Part shown: positions 12,193-25,330 of the stretch, in pieces
Position numbering within the stretch: the first letter of the stretch is position 1
Layout: each line of letters begins with the position of its first letter
Origin: Phycomyces blakesleeanus NRRL 1555(-)
Taxonomy: Eukaryota; Mucoromycota; Mucoromycetes; Mucorales; Phycomycetaceae
Direction: 5' to 3'
NCBI RefSeq assembly: GCF_001638985.1
Contig: NW_017265152.1
Span: 128,849-192,848, forward strand
DNA: 64,000 nucleotides
Position numbers and translations under genes: made by a program
Notes under the pieces: model-generated
Told to the model about the DNA's origin: nothing
Database searches by the model: none
What the model saw: the letters and a program-made list of their open reading frames with translations, nothing else

Positions 12193-14222
12193 GATCTCGG
12201 TAATTTGTGGTATAGGATCCAGACAAAGCTTTTTTTTTTGTAACTTTTTTTTTCAGTACAGATTTTAAAAAATAAAAGGTTGTCACAAATCCTGGGACGA
12301 GGTTTGGCCTGGAAGTGACTGTGAGATTTGTGAAGCCTCTTGTTGGTTTTATTTTATTTTTAATTAGGAAAGAGAGAGGGGAGTCAATTAAAAAAAAATT
12401 GAACGAATTTCATTGCAGTCTTTAACCAATCATATCTTCTATAAAGTTCGGTTGGTAAAGATTATCACTACAAAAAATTAATGCCGTTGTTCGAAATCTA
12501 CAGTACTTGAACTTTCCGTAGCGAAGAGATACATAAAACTTACAGGGAGAGGGGAAAATTCTGCCCTCCTCTCCAAAAAAAAAAGTATGCTAGCATCAAT
12601 CTAAAATTGGCTCTTCCGCTTTGACAAGAAAAGGTTCAACCTTTATTCAAACAAGAAGATTGTTTAAATTGTAGGGCAAATTTGACATTTTTCTATGTAA
12701 ATATTGTTTTTAATCAGAATTAATTCAATATGCCATCGCCTATCAGCATAAAGACAATCTTTGATTTACACTTTTGGTGTACAGACTAAAAAGAATTATA
12801 AAAGTTCAATATTTTCATTAGCAAAAAAAAATAAAAAAAAAATAAAACTATTGTCCAATTATATTGCTGAATATAAGAATCTGGCTTAAAATTATGATTT
12901 GGTTGACCACCCCGGCATCTTACTTGATATGTTTAATAATTATTATTTGTTTCTTCTTTTTCTTTTGTTGAAGCTTTCATACTATTTGAGCTTTATATGT
13001 ATATTTTTGTGAGTAAAAAACATACCATCTTAAAGAATAAGGAAGAGATTGAAGAATGAAAAGGATTTACTGTAGGCAGTGCTAACAACAATTAAGATCA
13101 AATACTATATTTGAGCATCAGAAATAATTTGTCCCTATTTTATTTTAATTTATTTTATTTTGCTATTTTGCTTGTAGGTTTTCAGAATATAGCTGTTGCA
13201 GCTATTCCTATCGTTCGAGCAAGCACTAGATGATCAGGTACTGTATTGTTGTTACTATTGAGAGGAAAATATCGAGTAGAATAAGCTTACCAATAAATTT
13301 GATCACATTGACCAAAGATGATATTAAAATAAAAGATTGGAAGAAATAATTATCTCATGTTAATGGTCTTTCATAAGCCAAAAAGATCACACCGCGCATC
13401 AAGTGCTTAAAGGTGATACACTTCAAAATAGAAGCACAAATGACAACACACGTACAATCACTCGCATTCTCACCCACACACGCATGTGCTTCTTCACTCT
13501 CTTTGTTTAGGATATTAAAAAGTATTACAGTCAAAAAAGGGTCTTGGTTTCCCTTGTTGTTGGGGGTGAAAGAAGAATGAGAATGATAATGGGTTATTAC
13601 AAACAATAATGATTTTTTATACATACATATATGTGTTCCTTTTGGACATGGCTTTCTTTTTTCTTTTTTCTTTTTTCTCTGCCGTGAGAATACCACAGAG
13701 CTGGTACTGTGGAGCTTTGGATTGAAACTTTTATTGTTATTATTTTATTCAAGGCACTAAAATTGTACGGAATGGCACGGAATGGGTGCAAAGTTTTTGC
13801 AAAATTGTACTTTGATAAATGTACATTGTATTATAGTCCCTCTACTGTATTGCTCATTCCAAATAATGTATATTATTTCTTTCTTCTTCTTCTTATTATT
13901 ATTATGATTACAATTATACCTTCTATAGACTCTAAGCAAAGTCTATTCATTCGCTTGTATTTTATTTTGTAAAGGAAACGAGTCATTTAAAGTTTATTGT
14001 TATTTCTTTTAAAAAAATGATCTTTAAATGGAAAACCTAAAAATTGCTGCATTTTAAGGTATTACAAGATTCGTAGCTCTTCAGCCTTGTCTTCTTTATT
14101 TTATTTTTGTCATTATCAACTACAGTTTTTCTCTTTCTCTTTCTTTCTCTTGCTAGGGTAGTATTCACTTGTTCCGGACCCAGTAAATGATCCGAGTAAT
14201 TACACTTGGTGTTATCTCTCTT

Positions 14223-14260
<38 letters not shown>

Positions 14261-14573
14261 TATGGAAGAGTTTTTGCAGAGCAGATGACTTTGTGTTGTT
14301 ACATATTAAATTTTTATCATATTTATTTATTTACTCAATTTATGTATATATATATATAATCTCAGAATTTGCTAAGCTATTTTGTAATCAAGTAGATTCA
14401 AAGAGATATGATCTACAACAGAAAAGCACGCCATTCTGGGGGGAGCTATATCACCTCTTCTTTGCCTTGACTCTACTGTATTCTAGTTTTTGGACCTTTG
14501 TTTTCATTTACTTCTTTAAACCTCCAAGATATATCACAAAAAAGGAAAGTAGGACAGACACAAAGAGAGAGAG

Positions 14574-14576
<3 letters not shown>

Positions 14577-14614
<38 letters not shown>
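14577..14614. repeat. (GATA)n microsatellite
   Basis: About nine uninterrupted GATA units directly follow a GA-rich stretch. Confidence 0.95.
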
Positions 14615-15636
14615 TACTTTTCACCTAATTATTTATTTATTTCTATATATTACTATCAAAAAATAAAAATAATATGATAGACTATGAAGATTTTATACTT
14701 GCTTGTTAGTATCAAAAACAGGTATTTATTGTCTATTTAAACTCGTGTGTAGTGCGTATATTGTGTAATGTGTTTATTATAATTTTTCTTTTAATCGATT
14801 AAAATGAAAAACATGTACAAACAAAAAGTCCAAAAAAAACACATACACACACTATGAATTTCACATTGAATAAGGTTTGGTTGTAATACTTGCTTGAGAT
14901 GATAATAGGAGTATTTGCTGTAGAAATGGTAGTAATGGTAAATGTCCCCAAAAACATTTTCTCAAATAATATTTCTGGATACAGCCGGAACAGTTTGAAC
15001 AATAAGCACACAAGAGCCTTTTTTTTCTTTTGGGTTTATTTCCGTCTTTGTGGATCAAGAGCATTGTCAGTGCGGTGTGATGCACAAGCTACAACACACA
15101 CAAAAAGCAAAAAGGAAAATAGATGTGAGAATCACACGATTTTTGCCTTGATTTATTTCACTTTTTGTCTCAATTTATACACACAGCATACATGTGCCTA
15201 TGTGCGTTTTTATATATATATGTATATGTACAGTCTTCAAGATATGTCACAATACTTCAAAGACACAGGACCACAAATACAGACATCTTTGAGGTGTCTA
15301 CCTTCTTTTCTTTTGACACCTGGATATTAAGGTATGAAAGAGTGGGTATGCTCTAAACTACATATACAATAAAAGGACAAGAGATTTTGTAAAGAAGTAT
15401 GGACCTTAAGTGTGGTTTTATTATATGCATATATTTAACGTAAAATATAAAAGCATAATTCTGTTTTGGTGCCAAAATTTTGATTTTACTGTTTGTTCAG
15501 TTGCCCATACATTTGTCCGTGTATATGTCTTTATTTTCTTGTCCGTAAAAATCATTTGTTGAGTCATAACAGTAGATAAGCTTCTGATCGAAATGACCAA
15601 GTGATCTATGCGAGGAATATTTGTACTTGGTGAACT

Positions 15637-15660
15637 GGGATATCTTTATTAGGATATCCC
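15637..15660. other. Short hairpin with 8-bp perfect stem
   Basis: GGGATATC and GATATCCC are separated by eight bases. This is visible directly. No function is known, and it may be chance in AT-rich DNA. Confidence 0.5.
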
Positions 15661-17047
15661 TAAAAGATGTGATCTATAGTGAACACAAAATATCCAATTG
15701 AAAAAGAAAAAGCTACCAGTTTTATTCAGCGTTTGGTCCCATTTGGTGTTTGGTATTTTTTTTTATTTTTTTTTGGGATTGGTATTGATAGCAATTATCA
15801 GCATTACTACCACCAAGATCTAATCTTTGTTAAAGAAATCATACGACCAAGAAATCTTTTATATTTTGTATTTTACATTTTACATTTTATTTTTCTTCGG
15901 TTTTGTTCTGTTTTACAATTATCCTGCAGCTGGCGTGATTTATATCAATCAAATAAAATTCAAATCTCTCTACTATCCGTGGCTCCCAATTTTCCTTTCT
16001 TTCTTCTTTTGGATTTAGAGAATTTTTTGAAATGTTCGATAATTTGATGTTTTCGAAATGAATATTGAAACAGAACAAGGTGTTTCTACTATCTGTAAAA
16101 TATCTTATTATCGTAGTCATCTATAGAGACATAGTGATATTCTAATAACAGTCGAGTGTTGTATAATTCAATCTATATACATATACAAATGTGTGTCTGT
16201 GTGTGTACAGTGTGTGTGTCCCAGATACAATATTACTCCTGAGTTTTACATACTCGAAACTCGTCAAAGTTTCATAAATAGCAAAAATAATAAAAATAAG
16301 AATTCACATAGATTCCTCTTTATGTATCTATTTTGCAGTAAAGAGTCAATTTCTCCTGCAATTTTTTTTTGGAACACAGGGATATAAGCTTGGGGACTAG
16401 ATGTTTCGGTTATCTTTATAATAATAAAATAAGCATAAAATTCCTTTTTATTACCAGCACTTTTATTACTATTTAAATTCAAGTTCGAATAACCTCTAAC
16501 CCTTTAATTTACCCTGTAAGAAAGGCTTGGTCTTGGTATTGGTCTTTTGTATTTTGCTTTTCATTTGTTTAACCTTTTGATTTCGGAAAATTCTTTGAAA
16601 CTGATATTTTTTTTTGAATTATGGTGTTCCATCGTTTGTGCACAATATCTATTCATATATACATATATATAGCTTGTGTATATTAGGGCCAATGTGTGTT
16701 TCATAGCTGTAAGCTTTGTAAGAATCATTAATGCAGTGTGTGTATACCTTGAGAAGATAGTCCTACACCTATTGTATAGTGTCTACAATAGCGCAGGATT
16801 CCAATTACATAATATTCTCTTTATACATCAAACAAAAAGAAAAGACGGCTCGGACTTGAAGAATGCCAAATGGTTTGATTTCACACAATGTATTTGGTTT
16901 CCATATTGACTATGAAGGAGAATATGTAAATAGCTTTCATATAATGATATAAAAGAAAAATATATAAACCCCACGTCTGTGAGAAAATAATAAGAATAAT
17001 AATATTTGTAGCAGTAATATATTGTTGTAATACCACCAATTGATAAG

Positions 17048-17080
<33 letters not shown>

Positions 17081-18104
17081 GAACACTGCATTTACATGAT
17101 TATTTTTTGTCGTTGTCATGGCTACACCGAGTTTTTACTTTATATATAATTGATGGAAATACAAAAAAAAAGTCTTTTAGTTTTTATTTTATTAATTAAA
17201 CGTATTTAAATATATACATTATGTAGATATAGACTATTTTATAATATACCTGTTGTCTAATGTAATGCACTTTCGACAAATAGTAAGATACTTCACAGGT
17301 CTTCTAGATTAATCTTGTTTGTTTCATACAAGTTAAAAATATATACATCAGACCACAATAAGCGAATAAGACAATAATAGTACTATATCCATTCTTTTTT
17401 TTTGTGACTAGCAAATACTTCAAAAACAACTGAGGCATATACAGATATAGAGAGATATATAATTTTATTTTATTCAGACAAGAAGGTTACTCAAAAGACT
17501 TGTTCTCTCTCTCTTTGTATTACTATACTATTCAAATCCAGTTTTATTGTTCAAAAATTTAGTCCAAATCTTCTGAGCCTCCAACCCCCCCCCTTCGCCT
17601 TCCATTCTCTTTATTATTATATAAATATATATAACACCTTTTGACTAGTGATATCTCGAGTCATGTATAGCGTACATTGTTAGATTCCACGTTTCTTCTT
17701 ATTCTTATTCTTCTCTTTTAGATCTTAGATAATCTTATTGTTTCAAAAATAAAATAAAGTATGTGGTATAAAAAAAGAAAACAATAAAATACACACTTGC
17801 ACCAAAAATATAAGAAGAACAATATATTAATATTCATACACACACACACACACACACACAAGCTCGAACAAGGGCTTTATAATTCGATTAATATTTATAC
17901 CAAACTAGCAATTGATTTTGAATAGTAATGTTCATTGTTATATAATAAAGATTCTTTTTATTTTTAAAAAAAATTGGTTGATTTGTTTCCACGGGTTTAT
18001 CGGATTATCTGTTTTGGTTTTGGCTTTCTTTGACCCGCGTGGCTATCGTATTGATTGATCTTTGGCGTGGTCCAAAAAAAAAGGAAAAGTAGGACACAAA
18101 GCCA

Positions 18105-18215
18105 AACCAAACAAAACCAAACAAAACCAGACCAGACCAGACCAGACTAGACTAGACCGGACCAGACTAGACCGGACCAAACAAAAGAAAGACAGACAGA
18201 CAGACAGAAAAGAAA
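18105..18215. repeat. Minisatellite of CCAGA / CCAAACAAAA units
   Basis: Degenerate tandem copies of AACCAAACAAA pass into CCAGACCAGA, ACTAGACCGG and finally GACA units. The strongly skewed purine/C composition makes long open frames on both strands, which are not taken as genes. Confidence 0.85.
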
Positions 18216-18834
18216 GAGACCTACAGTGGTTTGGATCTGTACTACTGCACCTACACATTTATATATAAATATATTTATATAACCATTCACACAACACAAC
18301 TGAGCGGTTCGGAAATCCATGTGCACACAATACCTTAGTTTGGCTTGATAATCTACAGATTTGGATTTCCTTTTTCTTTCTTTCTTTACAAATGTGTGTG
18401 TCCATGTGTGCGTGTATGTATGTGCATGACCAGAGCGTCTTTAAATTACTAGATGACCTGACTTGTTGTACACACTAGACACAAATTGATAGTAGAGATA
18501 ATTTTATTGGTTGGCATGAAAAATGGGTATTCTTTTATCGTTTACAGTTTTGTTGTTGATGTTGTATAATATAATGTATAATTTATATTTATATATATTT
18601 ATATGTATGTGTGTGTAGATTTGTTTATAAAGAGCATAAAAGTGTAAAGAAGTGTAGATATATAATAGAAAAGTAAAATGAATGAAATAAAGATAGAGCA
18701 AGATTTAGCAAAAATCCAGTTTTGCATTATGTACATATAATAAAGTGATTGAAGAGGAAGGAAATTGAAAGCTTAAGAGTGAGAGAGGAGGGCTATAATA
18801 CAAAGAAACTTCCCGGCACCTTTCTTTCTCCTTT

Positions 18835-19707
18835 TTAATATACTCCGATGTGTAGGAAACGTTGGAAGCGTTGGGTTACAGACAGTGGTTGTGTTGAGGA
18901 GGCTTTGGAAACATGCGAGAATTTGGAGTCTTTCTGTCTTTTGAATTTGCCAACAAGATCCTGGAGTGATCTGGTATTGATGTTGAAATTTGACCTGGAG
19001 ACCACCTTTGTGACAGTAGCAGTGACGGGAGGGAGTCCAGTATGCAAATAATACCCTTTTTGAACCTTGTCTGTAGAACAAATAGAGCTGGTGCTACTAC
19101 GGCTACTAGCGGCCAGCGTTGAGCCTTGAGAATCAAAGGATAGGAGTGGGTATTTATTGGCAGGTGATGTAGAAACTTCAATCACAGAATCACTGTCATT
19201 CTTAATCTCAATCACACTCTCATCTTCACTCTCGGTAGCACTGTCGTCGTGAATCGTACTAAACTCGACGTCAGAGAAAACACCATCTTCAGCACTGCTA
19301 TGGGTTGACGAACTAGAGCTGTATGAATACGATCCTTGGAATCTATCGCCACCGTAGGTCTGGATACGTTCGATTTCATGCTGAGCATATTTCAAGTCTT
19401 CGGTATGTTTGGTGTTAATAGTACTAGAAGCCTCAGGCTCAAGGCTTTGGTCGAGTGATGAATGGGAGCAGATTGAGGATGTTTCAGAGTAAGTGTGGTA
19501 TTGGGTCGAATCGGTCTTGAGCTGGAACTCGAACGCACCGGGAATCCTTCCTGACGAAACAATTGTGTATTCGTGGACACAGTCTTGCGTGGCCTGAAAG
19601 CTCCAGTCGACTGATTCAGGTACCTTGACATTCGGACCAGACATAAGCTTGGGAGTTTCAGGCTCACAAGGAAATATAAAATCGTTGGACAGAAAGTCAA
19701 GAGGCAT
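18835..19707 (-). CDS. Ser-rich acidic protein of unknown function
   Basis: A single uninterrupted frame of 290 codons has non-repetitive composition and higher GC than its surroundings, which is the main reason to believe it. I do not recognise the family. No signal peptide or membrane segment is visible. The N-terminal 60 residues (MPLDFLSNDFIFPCEPETPK and on) look folded, with a V/I-rich stretch near residues 40-62. The middle is Ser/Thr/Glu-rich and probably disordered, with ESEDESVIEIKNDSDSVIE. The C-terminus is basic (LVGKFKRQKDSKFSHVSK) and ends RFQRFLHIGVY. It could be a lineage-specific regulatory or phosphoprotein. The start is the first in-frame ATG. The gene stands alone, several kb from any intact neighbour. 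Confidence 0.7.
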   Translation of the reverse strand: MPLDFLSNDFIFPCEPETPKLMSGPNVKVPESVDWSFQATQDCVHEYTIVSSGRIPGAFEFQLKTDSTQYHTYSETSSICSHSSLDQSLEPEASSTINTKHTEDLKYAQHEIERIQTYGGDRFQGSYSYSSSSSTHSSAEDGVFSDVEFSTIHDDSATESEDESVIEIKNDSDSVIEVSTSPANKYPLLSFDSQGSTLAASSRSSTSSICSTDKVQKGYYLHTGLPPVTATVTKVVSRSNFNINTRSLQDLVGKFKRQKDSKFSHVSKASSTQPLSVTQRFQRFLHIGVY

Positions 19708-21771
19708 TTTATTAGCGTTCTTTTTGTTGAAATTTAGATGGGGGAGTAAAGGGAAGAAGAAGAAGTATTTATTCTATTCGTATTTATACCCAAGATTTTC
19801 TTTTTTCAAAAAAAAAAAAAACAACAATTGACATTGATCGACCGAGTGGTGTGGTGTTGTGGTTGTGGTTGTGGTTGTAGCTGTGGTGCATGGCGGCTAG
19901 TCAAACCTAGTCCCTTGCAAAAAAAGGATATTGCTGGAATACGAAATTCACATTCTTGTTTGTGTACCACACTTTCTAACGTGAGTTTTTTTTTTAATAA
20001 ACACACACTCACACACTCCCTTGCACATATACACTTATGGATCTATATTATAATTTATTTATATGTAAATGTATTTTGATATCAGGCTTCAAGACGTGTT
20101 CTTGCCTTGAGATGAATATAAACATTCTGCTGTGATTTATGAACAGGATAATACAATACAATATAGTCTGTACAATGCAAAGAATTCTTAATCTATATAG
20201 TCATGCAATAAGAGCTGATTAATATGGAGTACATACTCAATTCTAGCAATATACTAATGTAAAATATTTGTAAAGAGATTAGACAATAAGAAATCTCTGT
20301 GTAAAGTGCCATAATCGACTGTGTCCCATTGTTCTTTTCAAACACACACAAGCACAGACACAGGCACAGGCACAGGAATAGGCACAGGAATAGGCACACG
20401 TACAGACACTTACACAGGAATATAAGTAAAGAAATATGGATAATAATATATATAAAGGAATGTGGCCTCACTTCAGAGATTAGACATCACAACACATGTT
20501 GTGGGGTAGTGTCTTTCATAATAAAATTCCCTTTGTATTTTGTTGGGGGTAAAGAAGTAATACAAAGAAGAAGACAAAAGAAGGTTTGTGTTTTGTTAGT
20601 TACCAGTGCATGCAATAGTTGGCTATTTATTACTGGTTTTTTTAGATGTTAGTTGTAGTTATAGTGATGATGGTGGCTTTGTAATTTACATAGATCACAC
20701 AAGATATAAAAATGCAATACGATATGGAATAGTAATATTAAGTGCAGTAGTAAAAGGCTTATGTTTCATGGACTCCAAATACGATCAATAAAAAATCTAC
20801 TATGCTATCCAAACACAATAAAACAAACTTGGACTGAGCGTCCACACTAAAGTAAATTACTAATAATATTTACTATTTTTTCATTAAATATAATACGGTA
20901 TTCAGTATACAGCACAATATAGTGCAGCACACCAAAGCACACCAAAGCACAATAAAAGTAAGCATCATTTTTTCAAGTGTGAACCAAACAAATCAAGACT
21001 ACATAGCCCACAAAGCTATATATAAGGATAATAATAATAACAATAAAAAAATTATACTTGTGAGCATACACGTATACATTTCACAGGGAATTTCTATGTT
21101 TGTCTGGGTGACCCTGTACTCCCTTTATAGATGGTGTATGTTGCATTTCACACGGCTAAATTCCAAGAGGGTCTACCGGAATAAGGCGAATAGGAAAACC
21201 ATATATTCAGTTACCAATATATTATATAATATTTTTATTGTTCTATTTTTTTTTTCATATGTATTTCACAGCACTTTTTTTTCATATCCCTTGTTATTCT
21301 GGTACAGAATCATACCTTAGGTCTGACTGGTCTAGAGATTATATTACTAGAATTTAATGTGGCAATGCTCTTTACAGTATATATACATATAGATATTTCT
21401 AGACCAAAAAAAAAAGCCAAAAGCTTAGATATAATATAGATTAATACATTATTATAATTATATTTACCTATTATTTTACTGCTAAATAGATACTCTATTT
21501 TATCAGTATTACTATTGTTGTTTAAAATAAAATTGTCCCTGATTATCGTTTAGGCGTAGTCTTCGTATTTGTACCATTTTACTTAAATGATATATGTGTA
21601 TACCATTATACCATTATATCATTATATCTCGGCGAGTTTAGGGGATCTTATTTTTATTTTATCTTTCAAGACTTTTTGCAATATATCCAGTAGGCAAACA
21701 GTATATTGTGTATATAATTTTTCCATTCTAACCACCTTGATTAATGATCTAACCATTATACTAATGCTATC

Positions 21772-21802
<31 letters not shown>

Positions 21803-22270
21803 CGAGTGAGTGAGTGTGTATATGTATGTAAAATACTCAAAGACGCTGTATAGTGTCTGCAAAATATACTCACTCATCATTATAACGGATTGTAGCCGGA
21901 GTTTTTGTAAAAGGCTGATAATAATGAGTAATTATAGTAGCAGTATACTTTATGGATTTGCGCCAAATGACTGGAAATCCTTCTCTTTTGTCCTCAACCC
22001 ACAGAAAAGAAAGGCCGAGATTAGGACAAGCATACCGTCTGTTCCGGATGTCGTACCAAACAAAAAGACTGTATACATTACAGTCATTTCAGAAAGTAAA
22101 GTTGCTGATTCTCAATTCGATGTCGTGCAAAAAAAACGTGTTCAAGAACGATGTTGATATAGAATGGGGCTATGCAATAAGAAATTTTATATAGTCTGCA
22201 CTGATAAAGATAAGTCTAGATTTATTTATTTATTTATTTATTTATTTATTATTCACCAAATGTATGAATG
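19708..22270. other. Gene-free AT-rich intergenic DNA
   Basis: The first 300 bases form the probable promoter of the Ser-rich orphan gene, with a GGTTGT repeat at about 19850-19885. A CA-rich imperfect repeat (CACAGG units) lies at 20341-20415. A degenerate open stretch at about 21925-22157 precedes the transposase relic but cannot be tied to it. No gene was seen. Confidence 0.6.
22217..22249. repeat. (TTTA)n microsatellite
   Basis: About eight perfect units just upstream of the decayed transposase. Confidence 0.95.
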
Positions 22271-22320
22271 CTTCTGCTACTGTGAGATAATTAGATATTC
22301 ATATCTAAGCAGCACATAAA

Positions 22321-22815
22321 TGGGTCAATGAAAATGAGCACAATATCAATCTTAGATGCCACATTTTACATTGGTTTAGTTAATACTAAGTTGCGAGTTC
22401 TAAAGCATATCAAAAAGAGAAAGCTTGAATGAAAAAGTGACAGTTATAACATAGGAACAGCAGCACGAAATTATTTGAGTTTTTGTAAGACTAATGACGA
22501 AATGGATAAGTATCCAGAAATGAAGACTTACAACCTTGCTATAGATAATACGCTTATTCACAGCTCAGCGACTATAAGAAAGTATATTTGCTTTCGAGAA
22601 TAATTCTGTGTCTGCCTTTCTACGTATTCTCCTGGACTGAATACAATTGAGTAGTACTGCTATATTATGAAGAGTATAACTAAGCAAAATAGGTTCCTGG
22701 AAAAAGAATTAGCTATAACTAGAATTGGCAAGGCTTGCGATATTTTATACTTACGCGGTTACATGGGTTTTATCTCATTCAGCGAAATGTTTTGGTAAGT
22801 GCCTCAATAAAAAAA
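22321..22815 (+). pseudogene. Decayed Tc1/mariner transposase
   Basis: Reading across several stops and frameshifts gives a recognisable transposase C-terminal half. A block like SILDATFYIGLVN is followed by KKRKLE, then DKYPEMKTYNLAIDNTLIH, which matches the second catalytic Asp motif (usually VMDNAPIH). After a frameshift comes TYSPGLNTIE, the third-residue Glu motif, and LRGYMGFISFSE at the end. An in-frame stop follows the Glu motif. This belongs to the Mucorales Tc1/mariner group and differs in sequence from the young DD34E family at 25.7 and 29.7 kb. No terminal repeats were recognised. It is clearly dead. Confidence 0.75.
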
Positions 22816-22852
22816 ATTGTAAAAAAGTGAAAGCTCAGGAAAAGACTGACTC

Positions 22853-23107
22853 ATGAGCTTATATATCCTGGCTCGCAAAACCTCAAAGCTAGTTATCAAG
22901 TGGGAAGAGTTTCGATTTATTTGTTTATTGGCCAATTATGATACTATTTTGGGATATGGAAAGAAAAGTTGGTTGCATAGGTTGGTACATCGGGTCGATC
23001 TTTACAATTTGGTAAGGCGAATCACCGGGAGGTCTTCCGGTTTGTCTGCGCAGGTTGTTAAATGTTGCTTTCGCTTAGTGGGGAGTAGTATGCAAAGTTC
23101 TGACTGA
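22853..23107 (+). other. Open stretch of doubtful coding value
   Basis: An 84-codon frame with fairly mixed composition follows the transposase relic. It resembles no family I know and has no ATG-proximal features to support it. It may be more decayed element DNA. Listed because it is GC-richer than its flanks. Confidence 0.2.
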
Positions 23108-23476
23108 TCTCTTATGGGTGGTGCCCAGTATGTTTGATATGAGGCTGTGAGTTTCACAGATATTAGTTTACAATTCAAATACGTGGGTTTAAAGGCACTG
23201 CATCATTCTTCATGCTGGTAAGCTAATCCACCGCATGTCTTATGAGTGGGATATATTAATTCTTCAATACAGTGTTTCTACTTGAGATTGAGACAAATTA
23301 GGAAATGTTTTAGGCGAATCCAAATTAATTTCTAGGCATCTTGCTTACTTTTTGTGGACGAAACGAGAATGAAATTTAGACAAAGAGAAATTAGTTTTAA
23401 GACAAAGTAGACATTTATTCAGACATTTTATCTATATGTCTAAATGTCTCAAAGAGACAACCTGTTTACATTACAG

Positions 23477-23863
23477 TTGGTGTGGACAGACTAAAAGTTC
23501 AAAAAAAGGGTAGAAAAAGGGTAAAGCAACTTCATCCTGAACTTAGTCAATCAGACTAATTTATGGCTGTCCACATCTTTATTTAAAAAAAAGTTCAAAA
23601 TTAGTTCAAAATACATATTAGATAAAATTGTGCATATAATCCCGTCTCTGTCATTAAGTGAGAACCTTTTATTGCGAGTTTTTCTAGACCTCTCATTATA
23701 TGACACATCTTCTCCATAAAAAAATGCTTCCCTTCTCAATCCTAGTGGCAATGGAAGAAAACTAACTAATTAGAGTCGATTAAAAATTTTGCCCAATGGT
23801 ATGACTTAAATTTCTGCTCTTTTTTTTACCCTTTTTTTGAACTTTTAGTCTGTCCACACCAAA
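23477..23863. mobile_element. MITE copy A, about 385 bp
   Basis: The ends are inverted repeats of roughly 40 bp beginning TTGGTGTGGACAGACTAAAA and running into an A-rich AAGGGTA stretch. Between them is AT-rich DNA without a transposase. A diverged relative sits at 36043-36402 with the same order of internal blocks (AAATTAGT, ACATATTAGATAAA, CCGTCTCTGTC). Terminal repeats, small size and multiple copies define a non-autonomous DNA element. A target duplication is not obvious. Confidence 0.8.
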
Positions 23864-24199
23864 TAATTTGATACGGCATACTTATCGTGACGCTCTTTTA
23901 ATATTGATTACTCGAGCCTTCATTTGCCTTTTTTTTTTATCTTTCTTAGCCTACAATGACCAATGACTTGAGGGAGCATGCGTTGCTCCCTGACGTACCC
24001 GGCAAGCCTATCGAGGAACTTTGAAAGATAGGAACTCCCGCGTCTGCTTAATCCTCTGAACTTGGAGTCTTTCCAGACTCGACACTAGCTCTTCAGTTAA
24101 TCTGATCGGTGGTTATTGGATTAATATTGTTTATTACATACATCTAATGAAACTTGTTTGGCATTAAAAAAAAAACTCAAAATAAGGTAACAATATAAT
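23864..24199. other. Non-coding interval with GC-rich hairpin segment
   Basis: A segment at about 23970-24110 is unlike its AT-rich flanks. It has GGGAGCA and TGCTCCC arms around a five-base loop and further short stems. No RNA family was recognised. Confidence 0.35.
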
Positions 24200-25330
24200 G
24201 TGTAAACTATTTTTTTCTAATTGCTCAGTATCTGCAATTCTGTAATAACAAGTTAGTTTCCTTCTCGCCTTTGCATAGCAATATCTTTTGTATTTAGCTT
24301 CAACTACTGCAATACTGATCTTACTTTCTGTATGGCTTCCGCCACTCTTAATTGTCTTGAGAATACTCGTTTTGATGGTATATAATAAATAAAGATATTT
24401 GTATTTGTTATATAACAGAAAACCTTTTTTTAACTCCAGTACCGAAATAACAAATATTTGTTACATGTAAATCCATTTATCCCTACTTGGTCTATAAGTT
24501 AACATGTATGTTTTAATCAAATAACTTTGAAATATTCCAAGTATAAAGCGCATATAGTAAACTGTGTTATTTTAATGAAAAAGTAGCGATAGATATGCCC
24601 TAATTATCTAACTACTGCTATCTGGTCTAATTGGTGAGCTATTGATTTGCAAATGACTTGATTTTTTGATGTAAATCTGTGGCAATTTGATCAGGGTGTT
24701 TATTTTGAAGTTGTCACACAAACTTGTTACTTTTTCGTGCCCCTCCAACTTCCTAGCCTTTTTCTTCATATTATCAATGTGTAATCCTTGTAGCTCATCG
24801 ATGGTTTGATATGATTCGTTGATTAGCTGCTAACAAAAGGTACTGATGATAAATAAAATGTCAAAATATGGATCAAGTATATCTTGCTCTTAAGAACCAG
24901 AATAGATCAATAAACTTTCTCAATTTTTCCTTTGAAGTTTTTGATTCTGTTGGCACTTCGACTGAACCAATACAATCAATCACATAAACCTTGCTTTCTG
25001 GCATAAATTCTCTCTAAATTCTGATATTTGTTGCTGAAAAACGCCATAAAACAAAACGTTAGCGGATATGTCTTTAAAGAAAAGAGAAAATACAAACGTG
25101 TTGCCTGAACAAAAAAGAGCCAATTTTTTTTTTTGAAAATTTCAAAATCACCATAGTGAGACTTTCGCCCGATGACATGCAGCGTGGCGACAAGGACGTA
25201 TCCAGCCTTGATATAATTTTGAGTTTCTTTTGGGTCATTTTGTTGAAGTAAAGGGCCTGTTGTTTCCAAGATTGCTATTTCGATCTCACTTTCTATGAGG
25301 GTACTCAGCCAGATTGATCGATCACATTTT
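24200..25330 (-). pseudogene. Decayed coding DNA of unknown family
   Basis: Reading the minus strand from 25330 downward gives broken but protein-like stretches: CDRSIWLSTLIESEIEIAIL, then ETTGPLLQQNDPKETQNYIK, then AGYVLVATLHVIGRKSH; near 25.0 kb REFMPESKVYVIDCIG; near 24.8 kb ESYQTIDELQGLHIDNMKKK; and near 24.3 kb SGGSHTESKISIAVVEAKYK. Stops and intron-like gaps lie between them. The family is not recognised. A short piece (24 bp, one mismatch) recurs inverted at 31718-31741. Probably a dead accessory gene or element cargo. Confidence 0.45.

Larger units (their letters stand above)
12193..18834. other. Long gene-poor region
   Basis: In about 6.6 kb between RPF2 and the Ser-rich orphan gene I see no coding region with family resemblance or sustained non-repetitive reading frame. 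It contains AT-rich DNA, many mono- and dinucleotide runs, a CT/GT block at about 14216-14262, (GATA)n at 14577-14614, a hairpin at 15637-15660, (CA)n near 17838-17861 and a minisatellite at about 18105-18215. The RPF2 promoter must lie in its first few hundred bases. A noncoding transcript cannot be excluded. Confidence 0.6.

Noticed and set aside
13355..13972. Several overlapping frames of 60-113 codons in the gene desert
   Set aside because: Biased composition (Lys, Ile, Phe runs) and no similarity to any family; consistent with chance in AT-rich DNA.
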